From positions 66,585,152 to 66,649,151 of the forward strand of contig CM036756.1 in assembly GCA_020796225.1 (NCBI GenBank): a stretch of 64,000 bases of DNA, read 5' to 3'. The DNA is from Arion vulgaris. Its lineage: Eukaryota; Mollusca; Gastropoda; Stylommatophora; Arionidae. The notes below the pieces were generated by a model. It had not been told where the DNA came from. It was given only the letters and a program-made list of their open reading frames with translations, and searched no databases. A program made the translations under genes and the position numbers. Every line of letters starts with the position of its first letter. Position 1 is the first letter of the stretch. Positions 61,990-64,000 of this stretch are shown here, piece by piece.

Positions 61990-62712
61990 GTCGCCGCTAC
62001 CTTCATGTGTAAAGAAAGAGAACTAACAATAGATACTTATTCGCCAAAGTACACTATAAGAAAGAGATCTAACAATAGATACTTATTCGCCAAAGTACAC
62101 TATAAGAAAGAGAACTAACAATAGATACTTATTCGCCAAAATGCACTATAAGAAAGAGAACTAACAATAGATACTTATTCGCCAAAGTACACTATAAGAA
62201 AGAGAACTAACAATAGATACTTATTCGCCAAAATGCACTATAAGAAAGAGAACTAACAATAGATACTTATTCGCCAAAGTACACTATAAGAAAGAGAACT
62301 AACAATAGATACTTATTCGCCAAAGTACACTATAAGAAAGAGAACTAACAATAGATACTTATTCGCCAAAGTACACTATAAGAAAGAGAACTAACAATAG
62401 ATACTTATTCGCCAAAATGCACTATAAGAAAGAGAACTAACAATAGATACTTATTCGCCAAAGTACACTATAAGAAAGAAAACTAACAACAGATACTTAT
62501 TCGCCAAAGTACACTATAAGAAAGAGAACTAACAATAGATACTTATTCGCCAAAGTACACTATAAGAAAGAGATCTAACAATAGATACTTATTCGCCAAA
62601 GTGCACTATAAGAAAGAGATCTAACAATAGATACTTATTCGCCAAAGTACACTATAAGAAAGAGATCTAACAACAGATACTTATTCGCCAAAGTGCACTA
62701 TAAGAAAGAGAT
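61990..62712. repeat. 46-bp minisatellite, about 15 copies
   Basis: Unit AAGAAAGAGAACTAACAATA, GATACTTATTCGCCAAAGTA, CACTAT at 46-base spacing, with variants AGTACACT/AATGCACT/AGTGCACT and GAACTAAC/GATCTAAC. Unrelated in sequence to the 46-bp array at 49.7 kb. Confidence 0.96.
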
Positions 62713-63195
62713 TGAAAAACACATATATATTCTCCATCATATTTGTTCGCTCCGTCAATCAATATAATCAAATCTAGACAAGAAACACAAAGTTCAGTGG
62801 GTTCACTGCAGCCACACTTTGATTTGAAGATGGTAACTGATCGGATCTAAACAAGAAACAGAAGATGGTGGGAATTCATTACAGGCACGGATGACCTTTA
62901 ATGTAGTGATGACATTTATTCTGATCTGATGAAACATTTAACAAAGTCACGAAGGACTGCCAAGTGTTAACAATGTCGACTGAATAAATTAGGTTTGTCT
63001 CCCGAGTATTTCTTCTATCGGTTAGTACCAATTTCCCGCTTGATATGATTGCAAATTCTATCGTTGGCGTGCAATCTTGAAGATATAACATTACGTGAAA
63101 GATAATAGACGAGAGAATATCTAATTTTTCTTATCTTATTCAGATCAATGTTTTCGGACAGCAGGTTTCCTCGCGTACGTGATCAAACACTTGAA
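62713..63195. other. Unassigned spacer
   Basis: ATCTAGACAAGAAACACAAAG and ATCTAAACAAGAAACAGAAG (62769, 62845) are a faint duplication. Otherwise nothing. Confidence 0.4.
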
Positions 63196-63199
63196 CTCT

Positions 63200-64000
63200 C
63201 AAGTTTTCCTTTCTGTTGGCTCTAATATGTTAGTACTTGGTCTACCTTTCCTTATTGTTGGCTCTAATATGTTAGTACTTGGTCTATCTTTCCTTATTGT
63301 TGGCTCTAATATGTTAGTACTTGGTCTATCTTTCCTTATTGTTGGATCTAATATGTTAGTACTTGGTCTACCTTTCGTTATTGTTGGCTCTAATATGTTA
63401 GTACTTGGTCTATCTTTCCTTATTGTTGGCTCTAATATGTTAGTACTTGGTCTATCTTTCCTTATTGTTGGATCTAATATGTTAGTAATTGGTCTGTCCT
63501 TATTGTTGGCTCTAATATGTTAGTACTTGGTCTACCTTTCCTTATTGTTGGGTATTATATGTTAGTACTTGGTCTACCTTTCCTTATTGTTGGGTATTAT
63601 ATGTTAGTACTTGGTCTACCTTTCCTTTCTGTTGGCTCTAATATGTTAGTACTTAGTCTATCTTTCCTTATTGTTGGGTACTTGGTCTATCTTTCCTTAT
63701 TGTTGGGTACTTGGTCTATCTTTCCTTATTGTTGGGTACTTGGTCTATCTTTCCTTATTGTTGGGTATTATATGTTAGTACTTGGTCTATCTTTCCTTTC
63801 TGTTGGCTCTAATATGTTAGTACTTGGTCTACCTTTCCTTATTGTTGGCTCTAATATGTTAGTACTTGGTCTATCTTTCCTTATTGTTGGGTACTTGGTC
63901 TATCTTTCCTTATTGTTGGGTACTTGGTCTATCTTTCCTTATTGTTGAGTATTATATGTTAGTACTTGGTCTATCTTTCCTTATTGTTGGGTACTTGGTC
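63200..64000. repeat. 42-bp minisatellite running off the window
   Basis: Unit TTGGCTCTAATATGTTAGTA, CTTGGTCTATCTTTCCTTAT, TG (42 bp), with shorter units of about 29 bp that lack the ATATGTTAGTA part (TTGTTGGGTACTTGGTCTAT). 42 is divisible by three, so open frames run through it. The true right boundary lies outside the window. Confidence 0.96.

Overview
This window looks like repeat-dominated intergenic DNA from an animal nuclear genome. It is AT-rich, and I find no intact host protein-coding gene, no rRNA, no snRNA and no tRNA gene that I would call functional. The tRNA-like promoters all sit in SINEs. Relics of several non-LTR retrotransposon lineages, tRNA-like SINEs, a mariner element and many minisatellites suggest an invertebrate. 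A mollusc, perhaps a gastropod, is my best guess, but this is inference from repeat style and not a firm identification.

Layout. 1-6.1 kb: LINE C-terminal relics, a GA-rich tract, a (TA)n tract, a 106-bp tandem array inside an RNase H-type LINE relic, one tRNA-derived SINE, and a LINE relic retaining a YADD reverse-transcriptase signature. 6.1-9.5 kb: SINE-A copies, one inside a long (CTA)n tract, and a SINE-B copy. 9.8-12.7 kb: LINE ends and another SINE-B. 13.0-15.4 kb: a 67-bp minisatellite. 16-17.8 kb: LINE and SINE relics. 17.8-19.8 kb: a 21-bp minisatellite. 20.3-21.3 kb: a mariner relic with 221-bp inverted arms. 22-36 kb: mixed SINEs, LINE ends, a hAT-like MITE family, a 22-bp minisatellite with a SINE inside it, and an unclassified 547-bp insert in a SINE. 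36.9-42.8 kb: small arrays, a LINE relic lacking its RT, and an 88-bp satellite made of LINE 3' ends. 43.3-46.9 kb: a 30-bp minisatellite of roughly 118 copies. 47-53.6 kb: LINE ends, a 46-bp array derived from LINE sequence, a second 88-bp array in the opposite orientation, and a LINE RNase H domain with all four catalytic acidic residues. 53.6-56.3 kb: 28-bp and 24-bp minisatellites. 56.4-57.3 kb: a three-level nest (SINE-B containing SINE-A containing a LINE 3' end), then a MITE. 57.5-64 kb: more SINE and LINE relics and 66-, 46- and 42-bp arrays, the last running off the window.

The most notable pattern is that at least four tandem arrays use a piece of a LINE or a SINE tail as their monomer (2.7 kb, 28.7 kb, 41.7 kb with 52.2 kb, and 49.7 kb). 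In the 88-bp case the arrays abut the element's own 3' (GAA)n tail at two unlinked sites, which suggests reiteration of the 3' end during or after retrotransposition. Long open frames in the window mostly follow from repeat periods divisible by three and should not be read as genes.
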